Shown: positions 8,154 through 16,663 of the stretch, piece by piece
Layout: each line of letters opens with the position of its first letter
How positions within the stretch are numbered: the first letter of the stretch is position 1
NCBI GenBank assembly: GCA_964645655.1
Contig: CAZXZS010000001.1
Location: 496,001-560,000, forward strand
Source: JAGOUA01 sp964645655
GTDB lineage: Bacteria; Patescibacteriota; Patescibacteriia; 2-12-FULL-60-25
Direction of reading: 5' to 3'
DNA length: 64,000 nt
Position numbers and translations under genes: made by a program
Notes under the pieces: generated by a model
What the model was told of the DNA's origin: nothing
What the model saw: the letters and a program-made list of their open reading frames with translations, nothing else
Database searches by the model: none

Positions 8154-8549
8154 ATGACCGATGACATCAAGGCCTACCACCGCCGCCAGGCGCCAGAGCA
8201 CGCGGCGATCTGCGACGTGCTGCGTGGCGAGATCGACCGGCGCCTGCCGGACGCCGAACGGAAGCTTTGGCATGGCAGCCCCGTCTGGTTCTTGGCGGGC
8301 AATCCCATCGTCGGGTACCACGCGCGGAAGGATGGCGTCCGCCTGTTGTTTTGGAGCGGGCAATCGTTCAAGGAGCGCGGCTTGCGCAAGGAGGGGTCCT
8401 TCAAGGCCGCCGAACGACGCTATGCCTCCGTGAAGGAGGTCCGCAAGGGCGAGCTGGCCCGTTGGCTCAAGGACGCCCGGGCGATCCAGTGGGACTACAA
8501 GAACATCGTCAAGCGCAAAGGGGTCCTGGTCCGCCTGAAAGCCGTTTAA
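8154..8549 (+). CDS. DUF1801 (YdhG/YjbR-like fold) protein
   Basis: A 131-residue protein matching the DUF1801 pattern: LWHGSPVWFLAGNPIVGY, then LLFWSGQSFKERGL, and a C-terminal SVKEV..GELARWLKDA segment. Members are small soluble proteins of uncertain function, sometimes linked to iron or stress. A TACCAT box at 8142 ends 6 nt before the ATG, so the message may be leaderless. No clear -35 is seen. It is probably its own unit, separate from the downstream cell-wall operon. Confidence 0.7.
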   Translation: MTDDIKAYHRRQAPEHAAICDVLRGEIDRRLPDAERKLWHGSPVWFLAGNPIVGYHARKDGVRLLFWSGQSFKERGLRKEGSFKAAERRYASVKEVRKGELARWLKDARAIQWDYKNIVKRKGVLVRLKAV

Positions 8550-8628
8550 TTTCCCACTGTTTTCGTGGGTCGGCCGGTGTTTTTTCGGTGCGGAGTCGCC
8601 CCGCATACAACCCCTGCCGATTTTTTGC

Positions 8629-8634
8629 TATAGT
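8629..8634 (+). promoter_or_regulatory. -10 box of the mraY-ftsW-murG operon (leaderless)
   Basis: TGC-TATAGT is an extended -10. It ends 6 nt before the ATG at 8641, so transcription should begin at or beside the start codon. No good -35 is visible. Confidence 0.55.
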
Positions 8635-8640
8635 GCCCGC

Positions 8641-9021
8641 ATGCGGAGGGAAGTGTGGGGGACATCGGCGCGGCTTGCCTGGCAGCGGCCGCGGTTTCGT
8701 GCGCTTGTCTTGCTGTTATTCGCCATCGTCACGGCCGTGAACGTGGTCTTCCTCATGAAGACCGTGGCACCGGTGCGGACCCAGGCGACGGCCATCATCC
8801 ACTACACCATCTACCTCGGCATCGACGACGTGCGCGACTGGCCCTGGATCTTCCTGTGGCCGGCCGTGTGGCAGGGGATGGCGTGCGCGGCCCTCATCGC
8901 CGCCCTCGGGGCGTACCAGAAGGACCATCTCCTCGCCTACGCGCTCGTCATCTGGACCTACGTCTGGTCGGTCCCGTGGGCGATCGGCCTCAGCTATTTG
9001 CTCTTGTTTAACTCCCGTTAG
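8641..9021 (+). CDS. Small integral membrane protein at the head of the cell-wall operon
   Basis: Unrecognised 126-residue protein with three hydrophobic segments at about 20-40, 70-90 and 97-122. It lies 5 bp before mraY and is probably the first gene of the mraY-ftsW-murG unit. Its place suggests a role in the envelope or lipid II pathway, but nothing in the sequence identifies it. Two bases after the predicted -10 region would be the only leader, so translation probably starts leaderless at the ATG. Confidence 0.65.
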   Translation: MRREVWGTSARLAWQRPRFRALVLLLFAIVTAVNVVFLMKTVAPVRTQATAIIHYTIYLGIDDVRDWPWIFLWPAVWQGMACAALIAALGAYQKDHLLAYALVIWTYVWSVPWAIGLSYLLLFNSR

Positions 9022-9026
9022 ACGGT

Positions 9027-10076
9027 ATGCCCTCCGACCTCTCCGTGATCCAACCGCTGGCCCTCATGGCCGGCTCCGCCATCCTCGCGTTCCTCACGAT
9101 GCCGCCGCTGGTGCGCTGGCTCGCCCAGAACAAAATGGGGAAGTCCATCCGCGATGCGGCTTCCGCTCCCGTCATGTCGGCCCTCCATCAGGCCAAGGCC
9201 GGCACGCCGACCATGGGCGGGGCCGTCGTTTGGGGCGCGGTCGCGTTTTGGGCCTTCGTGTTGGGGCTCGGCTGCCAGCTGTTCCCGGACTCGTTCGTCT
9301 GTGACCTCTCGTTCCTGTCGCGCTCCCAGACGTGGCTGCCGCTCGGTTCGCTGCTCGGGGCCGCCCTCATCGGCCTCGTCGATGACTATTGGAACATCCG
9401 CCGGTGGGGACCGAAAGGGGGAGGGTTGCGCGCGCGCCATCGCCTGTTGTCGTACCTCCTCGTCGCCGCCATCGGCGCCTGGTGGTTCTATTCGAAGCTC
9501 GGTTGGCAACATTTGCACATTCCGTTCGTCGGGACCTACGAGATCGGATGGCTTTACATCCCGTTCTTCCTCCTAACGATCGTCGCGACCTCGCACTCGG
9601 TGAACGTGACGGATGGGCTCGATGGGTTGGCTGGTGGGCTACTGGTCGCGGCCTTTGGCGCGTATACCGTGATCGCCTGGTCGCAAGGCAAGACGGATCT
9701 TGCGACGCTCTGTGCGGCCGTGATCGGCGCCTTGGTTGGGTTCCTCTGGTTCAACATCAATCCGGCGCGCGTCTTCATGGGTGACACGGGATCGATGGCC
9801 CTGGGGACGCTGCTCGCGGTCGTCGCGCTCATGACCAACCAGCCGCTGCTCCTGCTGGTCATCGGCCTGCCCTTCGTCCTTGAGAGCGCCTCCGTGATCT
9901 TGCAGGTCACGAGCAAGAAGCTGCGCGACGGCAAGAAGATCTTCCGCAGCGCCCCCGTCCACCACCATTTCCAGGCGATCGGCTGGACGGAGCCCCAGAT
10001 CGTGATGCGGGCCTGGCTCGTGGCGTTCGTCTGTGCGGGCCTCGGCGGCGTGCTGGCCCTTATCGATTCCCTCTAG
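9027..10076 (+). CDS. mraY: Phospho-N-acetylmuramoyl-pentapeptide-transferase
   Basis: A 349-residue polytopic membrane enzyme that transfers phospho-MurNAc-pentapeptide from UDP to undecaprenyl phosphate, giving lipid I. Signature motifs appear in the expected order: GTPTMGG (about 53), the Asp pair LVDDYWNIRR (about 115), NVTDGLDGLAGG (about 193), NINPARVFMGDTGSMALG (about 242) and the HHHFQ loop (about 313). Length is typical of the family. It follows the small membrane protein by 5 bp and precedes ftsW by 5 bp, so co-transcription is expected. No missing catalytic residues are seen. Confidence 0.95.
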   Translation: MPSDLSVIQPLALMAGSAILAFLTMPPLVRWLAQNKMGKSIRDAASAPVMSALHQAKAGTPTMGGAVVWGAVAFWAFVLGLGCQLFPDSFVCDLSFLSRSQTWLPLGSLLGAALIGLVDDYWNIRRWGPKGGGLRARHRLLSYLLVAAIGAWWFYSKLGWQHLHIPFVGTYEIGWLYIPFFLLTIVATSHSVNVTDGLDGLAGGLLVAAFGAYTVIAWSQGKTDLATLCAAVIGALVGFLWFNINPARVFMGDTGSMALGTLLAVVALMTNQPLLLLVIGLPFVLESASVILQVTSKKLRDGKKIFRSAPVHHHFQAIGWTEPQIVMRAWLVAFVCAGLGGVLALIDSL

Positions 10077-10081
10077 CGCCC

Positions 10082-11200
10082 ATGTCCTTCTGGCAGCGCC
10101 TGCGGACCCTGGATGCGCGGGTCCTCCTGTTCGCGGGTCTCCTGCTGGTCTTTGGGTTGGTGATGCTGCTGTCGGCGACGGCGGCCGTCTCCGCCCAGCA
10201 TGGCAGCGGGCCCTTCTATTATGTCCAGCGCCAGCTCCTGCTCGGCGTGCTGCCGGGGCTCGCGCTTTTCGCCTTTTTCGCGTTCACCGACTACCGCCGC
10301 CTCAAGGAATTCGCGCTCGTCGCCCTCATCCTTTCCATCGTGGCGCTCGTGCTCGTGTACATCCCCGGCATCGGCCAGATCCGCGGCGGGTCGCGGAGCT
10401 GGGTGGGGATCGGTCCGCTCAGCTTCCAGCCCTCGGAGCTCGTGAAGCTGACGTTCCTCGTGTATGTGGCCGCGTGGCTCGCCGCGCGCAAGGGATCCGA
10501 TGCGCACGACCTCGAAAAGGGCCTCATCCCGTTCCTGGCGGCCGTGGGGGCGGTCATGCTGCTGCTGGTCCTGCAGCCGGACACCGGTTCCATGGCCGTC
10601 ATCGTCGGGACGGCGCTCGCGCTGTATTTTCTTTCCGGGGCGCCGGTCTCCTGGTTCCTGTTCCTGTGCGCCGCAGGCGCGGGGATCGTGGGGCTCCTTA
10701 TCCGCGTGTCACCGTATCGCGCCGCCCGGTTCATGACCTTCCTCCATCCTGAGCTTGATCCGATGGGGAAGGGATACCATATCAACCAAGCCTTGCTCGC
10801 CATCGGGTCCGGCGGCTTTTGGGGGGTGGGATATGGCGCGTCGCGGCAGAAGTTCCTGTACCTGCCCGAAGTCGAGTCGGACTCGATCTCCGCCGTCATG
10901 GGCGAAGAGCTGGGGTTCCTGGGGATGGTGGCGTTCCTGGCCCTGTATGGCCTGCTCATCTGGCGGGCGATCGTGATCGCGCGCGAGGCCCGTGACCCGT
11001 TCGGCATGTATCTCGCGGCCGGCATCGCGGCCATGCTCTCGATCCAGCTCTTCCTGAACGTCGGTTCGATGGCGGGCCTGGTGCCGATCACGGGCGTCAC
11101 GCTGCCGTTCTTTTCACACGGCGGCTCGGCCATGGTGATCCTGCTTGGCCTGGTGGGCTTGCTTGCCTCGATCCCGCGCGGCAACCTGCGACGCGTATGA
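10082..11200 (+). CDS. ftsW: FtsW/RodA/SpoVE family peptidoglycan glycosyltransferase
   Basis: A 372-residue SEDS protein with about ten membrane segments. Seen motifs are GGSRSWVGIGPLSFQPSELVKL (the conserved loop), QPDTGS, YHINQALLAIGSGG..G.GYG, LPEVESDSISAVMGEELGF, and GVTLPFFSHGGSAM. SEDS proteins polymerise lipid II. Position between mraY and murG, as in the dcw cluster, favours FtsW (division) over RodA (elongation). The gene overlaps murG by 4 bp (ATGA), which suggests translational coupling. Confidence 0.9.
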   Translation: MSFWQRLRTLDARVLLFAGLLLVFGLVMLLSATAAVSAQHGSGPFYYVQRQLLLGVLPGLALFAFFAFTDYRRLKEFALVALILSIVALVLVYIPGIGQIRGGSRSWVGIGPLSFQPSELVKLTFLVYVAAWLAARKGSDAHDLEKGLIPFLAAVGAVMLLLVLQPDTGSMAVIVGTALALYFLSGAPVSWFLFLCAAGAGIVGLLIRVSPYRAARFMTFLHPELDPMGKGYHINQALLAIGSGGFWGVGYGASRQKFLYLPEVESDSISAVMGEELGFLGMVAFLALYGLLIWRAIVIAREARDPFGMYLAAGIAAMLSIQLFLNVGSMAGLVPITGVTLPFFSHGGSAMVILLGLVGLLASIPRGNLRRV

Positions 11201-12285
11201 AGATCGCCTATGCCGGTGGAGGCTCCCTCGGGCCCGTGACGCCGCTCCTTGCGGTGCATGCTCGGCTCTTGGAACAGGATCCGGGCCTCGAGGCCTTCTG
11301 GTTTGGTACGGCCGAAGGGCCGGAGCGTGCCCTCGTCGAGGCGCGGGGCATTCGCTTCGTACCTGTTCCGGTTGCGAAGATCCGCCGCTTTTGGTCGTGG
11401 GAGCAGCTGCTCCTGCCGTGGCGGTACCTTCAGGCCGTATGGCTCGTCCGGCGCGTCCTGAAGCAGGAGCGGCCCGAGGTGATCGTGTCTGCCGGTGGGT
11501 TCACGGCCGTGCCCGTGATCCGCGTGGCCGCCCGTTTGGGGATCCCGTCCCTCGCGCACCAGCTCGACTGGCTCCCGGGCCTCGCCAACCGATTTTTGGC
11601 GGACCGTTGCAGCCTGGTGACGTCCTCTTTCGCATACCAAGACCCGCCCTTCGGCAAGGGCGTCCCGGTCCAGCCCGTCCCGACGCCGGTCCAGTTTTCG
11701 TTGGACGAGCTGCCCGCACGGAGCCAGGCCGTGCGCCAGGTCGGGCTCGCGTCTGGCCGGCCGATCCTGCTCGTGATGGGCGGCGGCACGGGCGCGACCG
11801 CCATCAATGACCTCGTCGCGCGCTCCTGGCCCGATTGGCAGCGCCGCGGCTGGCAAGTGATCCACCTGACAGGAAAAGGGAAGGCCGGCGAGCCGCTCAC
11901 GGGAACGGGGATCGTCCAAAAGGAATTCTGCTTGCCGGAGGAGATGCGGACGCTCTATGGCGCCGCGGACCTCGTGGTCATGCGCGCCGGGTTGGGCGCG
12001 ATCTCGGAAGCCGTCGCCCTGCGCAAGCCGATGGTCCTGGTCCCGTTGCCGGGCTCGGCGCAGGAGGCGAACGCGCGCGTCTTCGCCGAGGCGGGCGCGG
12101 CGCTCGTGATCCCGCAGGGGCAACCGGGATTCGACGACTGGGTCACGAAGGCGGTCCAGCGCGTCTTGCGCGATGCGGCCTTCGCGCGCCTTACGGTCGA
12201 TCGGGCGGCCAAGGTCATGGAGACGGACCGGGGGGAGGCGCTGGCGGGGGAGGTGCTGGGACTGGTGCGGGGAGATGGGTTGTAG
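11197..12285 (+). CDS. murG: UDP-GlcNAc:lipid I N-acetylglucosaminyltransferase
   Basis: A 362-residue GT-B glycosyltransferase that makes lipid II on the cytoplasmic face. The N-terminal Gly-rich loop GGGSLGPVTPLLAV, the central VSAGGFTAVPVIRVA, the second-domain MGGGTGATAIND, and the donor-binding R(A)GLGAISEAVALRKPMVLVPLPGSAQEANA are all present. Length is typical. It starts inside the end of ftsW (4-bp overlap) and closes the operon; a small gap of 140 bp separates it from the carotenoid genes, which have their own promoter. Confidence 0.92.
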   Translation: MKIAYAGGGSLGPVTPLLAVHARLLEQDPGLEAFWFGTAEGPERALVEARGIRFVPVPVAKIRRFWSWEQLLLPWRYLQAVWLVRRVLKQERPEVIVSAGGFTAVPVIRVAARLGIPSLAHQLDWLPGLANRFLADRCSLVTSSFAYQDPPFGKGVPVQPVPTPVQFSLDELPARSQAVRQVGLASGRPILLVMGGGTGATAINDLVARSWPDWQRRGWQVIHLTGKGKAGEPLTGTGIVQKEFCLPEEMRTLYGAADLVVMRAGLGAISEAVALRKPMVLVPLPGSAQEANARVFAEAGAALVIPQGQPGFDDWVTKAVQRVLRDAAFARLTVDRAAKVMETDRGEALAGEVLGLVRGDGL

Positions 12286-12370
12286 CGGATGGCGGTTCTG
12301 GCTGGGGACGTGTTCGCGATCGTGTCGATTTTCCCTGGCGGACCCCTTTTTCTTGCGGTCTTCCACTCCG

Positions 12371-12399
12371 TTGCCCAACCTGCCCCCGTTCTGCTAGGC
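12371..12399 (+). promoter_or_regulatory. Promoter of the carotenoid gene cluster
   Basis: TTGCCC-17 nt-TAGGCT, also with TGC before the -10 (extended -10). The leader is about 22 nt. Confidence 0.55.
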
Positions 12400-12427
12400 T
12401 GGCGGGGATCCTGGCCATGGGCCGCGT

Positions 12428-13528
12428 ATGGACCTCTCCTCCCTCCGTATCGAATTCGAGCCGTACTTGCGGCGTTTTTTGTTGGAAAAACAGGCGGCGA
12501 CGCAGGCCTATATCACGGACCCTCACCTTCGGGCCTGGCTCACCGAGCCCGAACGCCTGCTCGTCGCCGGCGGCAAACGCGTGCGGCCGCTGCTTTGCCT
12601 GTTAGGGTTCCTCTTGTCGGGAGCGCCGCTCCATCCTGGCGCCTTCGAGGCGGCGCGTGCCCTCGAGCTCTTCCATCTCTTCGCCCTCATCCATGACGAC
12701 ATCATGGACCACGGCCGCGAGCGCCACGGCGTTCCCACCGCCCACCGCCGCATCGCCGACGCGCTCCAGGCCGACGGCCGGCGCGATGCCGAGCATGTCG
12801 GGATGGCGCAGGCGATCATCGTGGGGGACCTGCTGTTCTCGTGGGCCGTCGAGGCGCTGCAGCGCGCGTCGGTCCCCGAGGGCGTGCGGGCCGAGGCCTT
12901 CCGCCTGTTCTTCGCCATGTCCGACGAGGTGATGGCGGGCCAGATGCTCGACGTCGACCTCACGACCCGGACCGCCTCGTCGTGGGACGAGATCCGCCAG
13001 AAGATGCTCCTCAAGACCGCAGGCTACACCTTCATCAAGCCGCTCCAGATCGGGATCTCCCTTGCGCAGGGGACGGAGGCGCAACATGCCTTCGCGGAGG
13101 CGTTCGGTGGGGCGCTCGGCCTGGCGTTCCAGATCCAGGACGACCTCGCGGACGCGTTCGCCACGGTCGAGGAGACCGGCAAGACCCCGCTCTCCGACCT
13201 GCGTGACCACCAGCACTCCTTCCTGACGCAAGGGCTGCTTGACCGTGGCGATGCGGCGGACCGGGACGCCCTCCATGCCGTGTGGGGAAACGCCGAGGCG
13301 ACCCCGGACGCCCACGAGGACCTGCGGAAACGGCTCATCCGTACCGGCGCCTTCGAGGCGACCGTCGCCGCCTGCCGCCAGGAGGCCGAGCGTGCCAAGG
13401 CGGCCTTGAGTCGGATGGACCTGCCCGAAGCCGTCCGGCCGCTTTTCGCCGAGCTTTTCTCGAAGGCAATCTCGCTCGAGCGCCTGGATACGCTAGAAAC
13501 TGTCATGCGTGACCGGTATGGACGTTAA
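12428..13528 (+). CDS. crtE: Polyprenyl (geranylgeranyl) diphosphate synthase
   Basis: A 366-residue trans-prenyl chain elongation enzyme. GGKRVRPLLCLL (about 39) precedes the first Asp-rich motif DDIMDHGRERHG (about 94), and the second Asp-rich motif FQIQDDLADAF is near 235. The first motif lacks extra residues between its Asp pairs (DDxxD), the plant/bacterial short form. Because crtB and crtI follow directly, GGPP is the likely product. Chain length cannot be read with confidence from sequence. Overlaps crtB by 11 bp. Undecaprenyl-type synthesis uses the cis family, so this is not that enzyme. Confidence 0.85.
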   Translation: MDLSSLRIEFEPYLRRFLLEKQAATQAYITDPHLRAWLTEPERLLVAGGKRVRPLLCLLGFLLSGAPLHPGAFEAARALELFHLFALIHDDIMDHGRERHGVPTAHRRIADALQADGRRDAEHVGMAQAIIVGDLLFSWAVEALQRASVPEGVRAEAFRLFFAMSDEVMAGQMLDVDLTTRTASSWDEIRQKMLLKTAGYTFIKPLQIGISLAQGTEAQHAFAEAFGGALGLAFQIQDDLADAFATVEETGKTPLSDLRDHQHSFLTQGLLDRGDAADRDALHAVWGNAEATPDAHEDLRKRLIRTGAFEATVAACRQEAERAKAALSRMDLPEAVRPLFAELFSKAISLERLDTLETVMRDRYGR

Positions 13529-14411
13529 CGCGCGTGATGTCGCCGCCTGCCGCGCCCTGCAGAAGCGGCACGGGACCAGCTATTTCTTCGCGACCCGCTT
13601 CCTGCCCGCCCGCCACCGCTGGGCCGTGCATGCCCTGTATGCGTTCTTCCGCGTCGCCGATGAGATCGTCGACGCCGAGCCGATCTCCGGCGATGCGGTC
13701 GCGGAGGCGGTCGCGACCGAGGCGGCCTGTATCCGCCTGCGTGCCTGGTGGGACCGGTGGCGCGGCGTCCGTCGCGGCGAACCGGCCGATGACCCGGTCC
13801 TCCGCCTCACGAACCAGGTGTTCGAGCGCTACGGCATCCCCGACGCGTATGCCGATGCCTTTTTCGAGAGCATGGAGATGGACACGCGGAAGCATGCCTA
13901 CGAGACCTATGAGGAGGCGAAGGCGTACATGTACGGATCGGCGGCGGTGGTCGGACGGATGCTGACCCACGTCCTCGGGTTTTCCGATGCGGCGGCCTTC
14001 GAGAAGGCGGACGCCCTCGGATACGCCATGCAATGGACCAATTTCCTGCGTGACATCGACGAGGACTGGACGCTCCGCCGCCGCGTGTACCTGCCGCAGG
14101 ACCGCCTGCGGGCGCATGGCCTCAGCAACGAGGCGATCGCGACACGGACCTGGAGCGAGGCCTTCGAGTGTCTCATGCGCGAGGAGGCCGAGCGGGCCCA
14201 TGCCCTCTATCGAGAGGCCGAGACGGGGATCCGCTTCCTTGCTCCGGAGGGCCGTTTGGGCGTCCTCGTCGCGGGACGGCTGTATGAGGGCATCCTGGCG
14301 CGCCTCGAGCGCCAGGGCTTCAACCCGTTCGCGGGTCGTGCCCGCACGTCGCTCGCCGAAAAGACGGCGCTGGCGTTCGGTGCCTGGCGGGCGGTGGGCG
14401 CGTTGCGCTGA
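13518..14411 (+). CDS. crtB: Phytoene/squalene synthase family protein
   Basis: A 297-residue head-to-head prenyl synthase. The first Asp motif is ADEIVDAE (about 47) and the second FLRDIDEDW..RR.YLP (about 175), both as in phytoene synthases; YGSAAVVG lies between them. The context with a GGPP synthase and a phytoene desaturase makes phytoene synthase (two GGPP to phytoene) much more likely than squalene synthase. Start ATG at 13518 (MDVNARDV) is inside the previous gene, 11-bp overlap; a GTG at 13509 is also in frame. It acts at the membrane interface. Confidence 0.88.
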   Translation: MDVNARDVAACRALQKRHGTSYFFATRFLPARHRWAVHALYAFFRVADEIVDAEPISGDAVAEAVATEAACIRLRAWWDRWRGVRRGEPADDPVLRLTNQVFERYGIPDAYADAFFESMEMDTRKHAYETYEEAKAYMYGSAAVVGRMLTHVLGFSDAAAFEKADALGYAMQWTNFLRDIDEDWTLRRRVYLPQDRLRAHGLSNEAIATRTWSEAFECLMREEAERAHALYREAETGIRFLAPEGRLGVLVAGRLYEGILARLERQGFNPFAGRARTSLAEKTALAFGAWRAVGALR

Positions 14412-14447
14412 CCCTTTCCTTATTCCCAAAACCATCTTTTTCCAGGT

Positions 14448-16001
14448 ATGCCTTCGGAGCTTCCACGCGTAGCGGTCATCGGGGCCGGGATCGGCGGGCT
14501 TGCCGTCGCCTGCCTGCTGGCCCAGGACGGCCATCCGGTCGACGTGTACGAAAAGAACGAGCAGGCGGGCGGTCGGGCCAGCGTCCTCGAGGCCGACGGC
14601 TTCCGGTTCGACATGGGCCCGTCGTGGTACCTGATGCCCGACATCTTCGAGCATTTCTTCGCGTTGCTCGGCGAGCGGATCGAGGATCACTTGCGCCTCA
14701 CCCGGCTCTCCCCGTCCTATCGGATCTTCTTCAAGGGGGAGGCCCGCAACGTGGACCTCTATGGTGACCGCGAACGGGATCGGGCGACCTTCGCCTCGTT
14801 CGAGCCGACCGCCGACCAGGCGCTCGACCGCTACCTCCTCCAGGCCGCGACCGTCTACGACACGGCGCGCCATTGGTTCCTGTACCGCAACTACGATTCG
14901 GTGTGGGATTTCCTCGACCGGCACGTCGCCTTTTCCGGGATGGGACCGGGCCTCCTCGCGTCGATGGACCGGCACGTCAACCGCTTTTTCGCCGACGCGC
15001 ACCTGCGCAAGATCATCGAATACCCGCTTGTCTTCCTTGGCGGCTCCCCGGACAACACCCCCGCCCTCTACCAGCTCATGAGCCATCTCGACTTCACCCA
15101 GGGCGTCTTCTACCCCCAGGGCGGCATCGTGGAGGTGGTCCGGGCCTTGGAGCGGTTGGCGGTGGCGCGCGGCGTGAGGATCCATGTCAATTGCGGGGTC
15201 CACCAGATCAGGACGGAGCAGGGGCGGGCGACGGGCCTGCTCTTGGAGGATGGCCATACGGTCTCGGCGGATCTCGTGGTCTCGAATGCGGACAACGCCT
15301 TTACCGAACGCGTCCTCCTGCGGGCCGAGGACCGGAGCTTTTCCGAACGGTACTGGGCCTCGCGCGTGATGGCTCCCTCCGCGTTCATCCTATATTTGGG
15401 CGTGAAGGGGCGGATCCCCACGCTCACGCACCACAACCTCATCTTCGCTCAGGACTGGAAGGTGCATTTCCGGGAGATCTTCGATGACCCGCGCTGGCCG
15501 TCCGACCCGTCGCTCTACGTCTGCGCGCCCAGCGTCACCGATCCGTCCGTCGCCCCGCCCGGCCACGAGAACCTGTTCGTCCTGGTCCCGATGGCCGCTG
15601 GGCTGGAATATACGGACGCGGATCTCCAGTGGTACAAGGAGAAGATGTTGCGGTTGCTGCAGGAGGTGTTCGCCGTGCCCGACCTGGCCGAGCGCATCGT
15701 CTACGAGCGCACGTTCTGCGTCCGCGAGTTCGAGGAGCGCTACCACAGCTACAAGGGATCGGCCCTGGGCTTCGCCCACACCCTGCGCCAGACGGCCGTC
15801 TTCCGTCCGAACAACGTCTCGAAGAAGGTCAAGGGCCTCTATTATGTCGGCGCCGGCACCAATCCGGGGATCGGGATGCCCGTCTGCCTCGTGAGCGCGG
15901 AGCTGGCGTACAAGCGGATCAAGGGGATCGCCGACCCGCGGCCGCTGCCGGTGCGGACCGAGCGCGAACGGTGCCCGGATGGGGAAGGGGAAGTGTCCTG
16001 A
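14448..16001 (+). CDS. crtI: Phytoene desaturase (CrtI type)
   Basis: A 517-residue FAD enzyme. The N-terminal dinucleotide motif VIGAGIGGLAVACLLAQDG..VDVYEKN..AGGRAS is intact, as is FDMGPSWYLMPD. The C-terminal FAD signature YYVGAGTNPGIGMPVCLVSAE is present. CrtI enzymes introduce up to four double bases into phytoene to give lycopene. A cyclase or ketolase gene is not in the window, so lycopene or an acyclic carotenoid is the inferred end product. Separated from crtB by 36 bp and probably co-transcribed. CrtN/CrtO-type diapo-pathway enzymes are an alternative, but the upstream GGPP/phytoene genes favour CrtI. Confidence 0.9.
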   Translation: MPSELPRVAVIGAGIGGLAVACLLAQDGHPVDVYEKNEQAGGRASVLEADGFRFDMGPSWYLMPDIFEHFFALLGERIEDHLRLTRLSPSYRIFFKGEARNVDLYGDRERDRATFASFEPTADQALDRYLLQAATVYDTARHWFLYRNYDSVWDFLDRHVAFSGMGPGLLASMDRHVNRFFADAHLRKIIEYPLVFLGGSPDNTPALYQLMSHLDFTQGVFYPQGGIVEVVRALERLAVARGVRIHVNCGVHQIRTEQGRATGLLLEDGHTVSADLVVSNADNAFTERVLLRAEDRSFSERYWASRVMAPSAFILYLGVKGRIPTLTHHNLIFAQDWKVHFREIFDDPRWPSDPSLYVCAPSVTDPSVAPPGHENLFVLVPMAAGLEYTDADLQWYKEKMLRLLQEVFAVPDLAERIVYERTFCVREFEERYHSYKGSALGFAHTLRQTAVFRPNNVSKKVKGLYYVGAGTNPGIGMPVCLVSAELAYKRIKGIADPRPLPVRTERERCPDGEGEVS

Positions 16002-16111
16002 AAAATGACGCTGCCTCACCGCCCACGTCGCCGATCGGCGAGACGTGATACCGTGGGGACGCGGCCCGCGTGACGGATGTCCCGTCCCGCTCGGTCGCAA
16101 GGGAGATCGAC

Positions 16112-16522
16112 ATGTATCCCCGTACCACCTGGTCGCCGGCCGCTTCCGATTGGCGTCCCGGCATCCTCGACCATTTTTCGCCGTACCATGAGGAGAGCCT
16201 GCCTTGGCCTGTCGGCGAGGGCCATTTCCTGCGGGATCCGGACCTCTCTTGGCGCATCCTCATGACCGTCGACCAGCTCAATCGCCATCCCGTGACGGAC
16301 GAGCGGACGCTGCTCATCGTGGCCCGCGAGGCGGCTACCGACTCGCGTACCGACCCCCTTTGGGGGATGTGGGTCGCCGGGCGGATCCTGTTCGTGCCGT
16401 GCGAGGACCTGGAGCCGTCACTGGCCCGCTTCCCTCGGTCGCTGGAGCCCGACGGTTCCGTCCGCGGCAAGGCCTTGCGCCGCGACCTGCTCTGGCGGAT
16501 CGCCCGCCATGCCAGGCAGTGA
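16112..16522 (+). CDS. Hypothetical protein
   Basis: Unrecognised soluble protein of 136 residues, Trp- and Asp/Arg-rich, without signal peptide. The frame is open from 16070; the ATG at 16112 (MYPRTTW) is preferred because AGGGAG lies 6 nt upstream. A -10-like TACCGT sits at 16049, with no clear -35. It is followed by a strong intrinsic terminator, in the style of the other one-gene cassettes. Function unknown. Confidence 0.55.
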   Translation: MYPRTTWSPAASDWRPGILDHFSPYHEESLPWPVGEGHFLRDPDLSWRILMTVDQLNRHPVTDERTLLIVAREAATDSRTDPLWGMWVAGRILFVPCEDLEPSLARFPRSLEPDGSVRGKALRRDLLWRIARHARQ

Positions 16523-16539
16523 TCTTCGCCATCCGCGCT

Positions 16540-16566
16540 CCCCCCCCCAATGGAGGGGGGATTTTT
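16540..16566 (+). terminator. Intrinsic terminator after the 16112 gene
   Basis: A C-tract (16540-16548) pairs with GGGGGG (16555-16560), followed by A and five T. Confidence 0.7.
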
Positions 16567-16607
16567 CGTATCGGAAAGGCGAACGAAAAAATCCCCTGAG
16601 CTTACGG

Positions 16608-16652
16608 AAAAAGAAGACCGCCAGCAGGTCCTGGTGCGGACCGGCTGGCGGT
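16608..16652 (-). terminator. Terminator of the LemA-like/membrane protein pair
   Basis: On the minus strand ACCGCCAGC pairs perfectly with GCTGGCGGT, with an inner GGTCC/GGACC stem, followed by CTTCTTTTT. Confidence 0.7.
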
Positions 16653-16663
16653 GAGGGGCGCGC

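Noticed and set aside
10291..12378. 695-residue open frame on the minus strand
   Set aside because: It lies opposite ftsW and murG, which are certain; no protein-like motifs.
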